40,188 nucleotides of DNA, taken from positions 1-40,188 of the forward strand of contig JADKFV010000038.1 in NCBI GenBank assembly GCA_016717325.1, in the 5' to 3' direction. Source of the stretch: Bacteroidota bacterium (GTDB lineage: Bacteria > Bacteroidota > Bacteroidia > AKYH767-A > OLB10). The notes beneath the pieces were generated by a model. The model was given only the letters and a program-made list of their open reading frames with translations, did not search any database and was not told where the DNA came from. The translations under genes and the position numbers were made by a program. Positions 37,297 through 40,188 of this stretch are shown piece after piece. Every line of letters starts with the position of its first letter. Position 1 is the stretch's first letter.

Positions 37297-38460
37297 TTAT
37301 TCTATCAAAGAAGCGAATTTTTTTGCAGCTATATTAGACATACTTTTTGTAAGGTGAATATCAAATTTCTCCTTTATGATATCAGCCATTGTTTCATCAA
37401 ATATTCGCAACACGAGCCTAATCCCAAATTGAAAATGCCTTGCGTTTAATCCGATTTCAAGATTTGCAAAATCATTATTAATAACAGAAATTAATGCCCG
37501 GCAATTTTCTGCTCCGGCATTTTGAAGCACATGTGGATCACGAGCATTGCCTATGTAAACATCCACCCCATTTTTTCGAAAATAGTCAATGCTTGACGAA
37601 TCAACATTAGACTCAATAATAACAATTTTATCCCCTTTCTTATGAAGTTCATCTGCTATAAAAAACCCAAGTCGCCCAAGTCCACAAAGTATAATATGGT
37701 TTTTGTAATAATATTTCTTTTGACCTAATGCATGTTGCACCCTCCTTTTTATTATTCGATCGATAAGCAGAGAAAAAATTAGCCACATAAAAATAGTAGA
37801 ACACAAAATAAGCACAATGCCAATAACCTTGCTGATCGCGGTGGAATTTTGCAAATTGAAATCGCCATATCCCACAGTTGAAATGGTAACGACAACAAAA
37901 TATAAGGCATCTATCCATGATAACTGTTCTTTAAAATGAAAATATGCCACAGCGAAAAGAGCCAGAAATACAAATGCTGCAATCAACTTAATTAAAAAAT
38001 GGTCTTTCGATATTTTTCCATTTTCATCAGGCTCCTTTTTGATTTTTGATTTTACACCCTTTACAATATTCCTATCAAGTTCTTCAACAAAAAATGGTGC
38101 TGCAATTTTTGCCGGATTTAATATTGTTAATCTTTGATTGGCTTTTTCTAAGTGCGGTTTTATATTCTCGTTAAACAATGAAATAGCTACATTGATGTTC
38201 GTGTATAAAGCCATCATTACAATAGCCATTTCAAGATTGTCTTCGTCCTTCTCGTATAAAATGTAAATCATTGAAAAGGAATCCATATCTAATTCCTGGA
38301 ATGCTTTCTTAGTTTCAATTATAGTTGATGAATCATTACTTGGGAAATTGGGAAAAAGGCTCGGCAAATGTGTTACTAAATAACCCTTTTGAGTTAATAA
38401 TAACTTTGTACGGTTGGCCAGGTGACCCGATCCTAAAACTAAAATTGCTTTATCTTTCAT
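37297..38460 (-). CDS. Two-TM potassium channel flanked by RCK/TrkA-N-type domains
   Basis: 387 residues from the ATG at 38460. Residues 1-125 look like a Rossmann NAD-binding domain (AILVLGSGHLANR). Two membrane helices (158-173 and 210-235) enclose the pore helix and the selectivity filter TVGYGD at 195-200. A second Rossmann/RCK domain follows, with GLGRLG at 260-265 and a conserved acidic end (IIES) of strand 2. Likely an inner-membrane K+ channel gated by a cytoplasmic ligand. An RCK-like domain ahead of the pore in addition to the usual one behind it is less common. It starts 13 bp downstream of the SRAP gene. Confidence 0.9.
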   Translation of the reverse strand: MKDKAILVLGSGHLANRTKLLLTQKGYLVTHLPSLFPNFPSNDSSTIIETKKAFQELDMDSFSMIYILYEKDEDNLEMAIVMMALYTNINVAISLFNENIKPHLEKANQRLTILNPAKIAAPFFVEELDRNIVKGVKSKIKKEPDENGKISKDHFLIKLIAAFVFLALFAVAYFHFKEQLSWIDALYFVVVTISTVGYGDFNLQNSTAISKVIGIVLILCSTIFMWLIFSLLIDRIIKRRVQHALGQKKYYYKNHIILCGLGRLGFFIADELHKKGDKIVIIESNVDSSSIDYFRKNGVDVYIGNARDPHVLQNAGAENCRALISVINNDFANLEIGLNARHFQFGIRLVLRIFDETMADIIKEKFDIHLTKSMSNIAAKKFASLIE

Positions 38461-38479
38461 TTTCAAAATAAGCTAATAT

Positions 38480-39166
38480 CTAAAACAAACTTTGTTGCCG
38501 GTCAACTTTTACTTCCTGCAATATTTTATCGGTATCGTTGGCAACATTATTTACCAAATTCGAAACAGTGTAGGCTTCCATTTGTTGCGGTTCATAAGGA
38601 AGCAAAACATCCAGCAAATCTGCCGTTGAAATTTCTTTATCGAGCCATAATTTTTCGTGTTGTGGCTGCAATATTACCGGCATGCGATTGTGAATAGGAG
38701 CCACCAATTCGTTTGGAGTAGTTGTGATAATAGTAAATGACGAAACTGTTTTTCCCTCACTATTTTTCCATTCGCTGTACAAGCCGGCAAAGGCAAAAAG
38801 TTTATCGTCTTTTAAATGTATGCGATAAGGAATTTTTTGCTTACCAACTTTTTGCCATTCATAAAAACCATCGGCAGGAACCAGACATCGCTGATGCAAA
38901 AATGCTTCGCGATACATGCGCGATACCAATAATTTTTCGGACTGCGCGTTTATAAGGCTGTAACTCATTTTATCGTCTGTAGCCCATGCCGGTATAAAAC
39001 CCCAACGGAAAAAATCGATGCGCGTCTTTGCTGCAATGGTAATAACCGGAACACTTTGAGCCGGTGCAACGTTATACCGCTTTACCAGGTCTTTGGTATA
39101 AAACGTAGCGCCAAATCGTTCTTCAATTTCAAGTTCTATTTTCGTAAGTGAAAATCGGCCACACAT
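38480..39166 (-). CDS. yedK: SRAP family protein (YedK/HMCES, abasic-site crosslinker)
   Basis: 228 residues beginning MCGRF. Cys2 must be exposed after methionine removal, so the ATG at 39166 is chosen over a longer start at 39187. SRAP proteins form a thiazolidine crosslink between Cys2 and abasic sites in single-stranded DNA and shield them during replication. Asn73 (LINAQSE), Glu103 (DGFYEWQ) and His159 (PIHNRMP) match the other active-site residues. A TACATTTG box lies 18 bp upstream. It is followed by the potassium channel gene after 13 bp, with no obvious functional link. Confidence 0.95.
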   Translation of the reverse strand: MCGRFSLTKIELEIEERFGATFYTKDLVKRYNVAPAQSVPVITIAAKTRIDFFRWGFIPAWATDDKMSYSLINAQSEKLLVSRMYREAFLHQRCLVPADGFYEWQKVGKQKIPYRIHLKDDKLFAFAGLYSEWKNSEGKTVSSFTIITTTPNELVAPIHNRMPVILQPQHEKLWLDKEISTADLLDVLLPYEPQQMEAYTVSNLVNNVANDTDKILQEVKVDRQQSLF

Positions 39167-39184
39167 TGTTGCTAATATTTTTTG

Positions 39185-39217
39185 CAAATGTAATCAATGA
39201 TTTATGGCATCGATCAA
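39185..39217 (-). promoter_or_regulatory. Probable promoter of the SRAP gene
   Basis: On the minus strand TACATTTG (39192-39185) matches TAnnTTTG and lies 18 bp before the ATG at 39166. The nearest upstream TTG is at 39217-39215. Its spacing of 22 bp is longer than the 17 bp of the other promoters here. Confidence 0.45.
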
Positions 39218-39290
39218 CTATGCAATTAAAATGTTTAATTTGCCACAAATGGAACGTATCAAACTTAGCAAAACATTTTTTATTCACTTC

Positions 39291-40188
39291 ATGGAAGCAT
39301 ACACTATAAAACTCGAAAAATATAACAACCAACTTATTTCACTTAAAGCAACACATAAGTCTGTTAGTATTGCGCGACTAACTATTGCACTTGTATTTTT
39401 AGCAGCTATTTATTTATATTCTTCAGGGCCAACAATTGCTATGGTGGTAATCGTTTGGAGCTTTACTTTCATTTGTCTACTTGATGAAACGCCATCAAAT
39501 TTTATCGGCCCAAATAGAAATAACAAAAGCACTTATAAGCATCAACCAAAACGAAATAGACTTTCTCAATGGGAAAAAAGAAATTTTTGATACCGGAGAA
39601 CAATACCGCAATCACGAAAATCTATATGCATACGACCTCGACTTTTTTGGCCCACAATCTTTGTACGAACATATTGAACGCACGGCCACATTTATGGGCG
39701 GAAAAAAACTTGCCACGCTATTGCAATCAAGTTTAAGTGCCGAAAAAATTCCGCTCAATCAACAATCAATAAAAGAGTTGGCAACTAAAATAGACTGGCG
39801 GCAAAATATACTTGCAATCGGAATGGTGAATATGGACAGTGAGCAATTATATTCACGATTGAAACTATGGTGTAAAAATGAGCAACACGCCCCCGATAAA
39901 AATCTGAATGCCATTTCTTACATACTGCCTTCCTTACTATTTGCGGCTGCCTTGCTATATCTATATGTGGACAATGTGGCTTTTAAAAATATATGCTATG
40001 CACTAGTAACCATTAACCTTATAATCATTGGCTCTTATGTAAAAAGGATTAAACATTTAATAGAAGGCATCGACAAAATACATAAAACTATATCACAATA
40101 TGGGTTGATTCTCGAACAAATTGAAAATGAAAAATTCGAAAGCATTCAATTAAAAAACCTTCAGGCTGAGCTTACAAAAAATAATACT
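39291..40188 (+). CDS. Membrane-anchored MutS-like protein (3' partial, one frameshift)
   Basis: About 299 residues are visible and the frame is open at the right edge. The ATG at 39291 (MEAYTIKLEKY) is preferred; an earlier start at 39204 would add 29 residues of poor character. Two hydrophobic segments follow (LTIALVFLAAIYLYSSGPTIAMVVIV). The segment DLDFFGPQSLYEHIERTATFMGGKKLATLL corresponds to the core/lever start of MutS family proteins, then another hydrophobic pair appears near residue 210-245. The frame shifts by one base between about 39461 and 39472, joining VIVWSF to FVYLMKRHQILSAQIE. The ATPase domain should lie beyond the window. This family in Bacteroidota is not the mismatch-repair MutS itself; its role is unknown. 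Confidence 0.8.

Overview
The window looks like a chromosomal segment of a low-GC member of the Bacteroidota (Chitinophagales/Saprospirales-like). The main evidence is a set of large secreted proteins ending in a type IX secretion (T9SS) type A sorting domain, each with a PNPA-like motif followed by a short beta-sandwich. Promoters of the TAnnTTTG type, AT-rich leaders without Shine-Dalgarno sequences, a leucine dehydrogenase/NusB pair and an IS66 element fit the same assignment. I saw no rRNA, tRNA or CRISPR array and no T9SS machinery gene.

Layout. Positions 1-6372 hold a tandem array of a two-gene module: a right-handed beta-helix protein with a helical stalk and sorting domain, followed within a few bases by a ~505-residue propeller-like protein with its own sorting domain. 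One and a half copies lie in the window, about 4.26 kb apart. 6418-8581 holds lipA, an envelope protein and an OsmC-type peroxidase. 8582-9022 is an intergenic repeat element. 9010-12915 holds a group-1 glycosyltransferase, a CHAP amidase, a small membrane protein, an LpxL-like acyltransferase and a LEA-like coiled-coil protein. A second, inverted copy of the repeat element fills 12990-13343. 13344-16943 holds nusB, leucine dehydrogenase and a class I aminotransferase. 17424-24048 is a third, much larger module: a ~1707-residue glycosidase-like/Ig-like/beta-helix protein plus a propeller-like partner. A complete IS66-family element (24148-26484) with terminal inverted repeats and an 8-bp target duplication follows. 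26616-32914 holds a Nudix hydrolase, a DEAD-box RNA helicase with an RGG-like tail, an esterase, a GH13 alpha-glucosidase-like enzyme and a YjbR/MmcQ protein. 33098-35357 is another T9SS substrate. 35603-40188 holds endonuclease III, a glycine-rich DUF1399-like protein, a two-TM potassium channel with RCK domains, an SRAP protease and the start of a membrane MutS-like protein.

Reading-frame quality. About 18 small indels, nearly all one-base changes and mostly in homopolymer runs, interrupt eleven genes. These include the essential-type gene nusB. Where a paralogue or family knowledge allows it, the correct protein is restored by one base, and two transposase genes carry compensating pairs. 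I read this mostly as residual sequencing error in a long-read-type assembly, so the interrupted genes are reported at full length with the break points stated rather than called dead. The IS66 transposase also has an in-frame stop and may be truly broken.

Most unusual features: (1) the repeated beta-helix plus propeller module, with near-identical gene ends and a diverged core in the tandem copies; (2) a ~400-bp intergenic element present twice in inverted orientation, built from two arms of seven-base repeats around an ~90-bp core with a TGTCCC hairpin; (3) a well-formed promoter at 17279-17307 that points into a 330-bp region without any gene.
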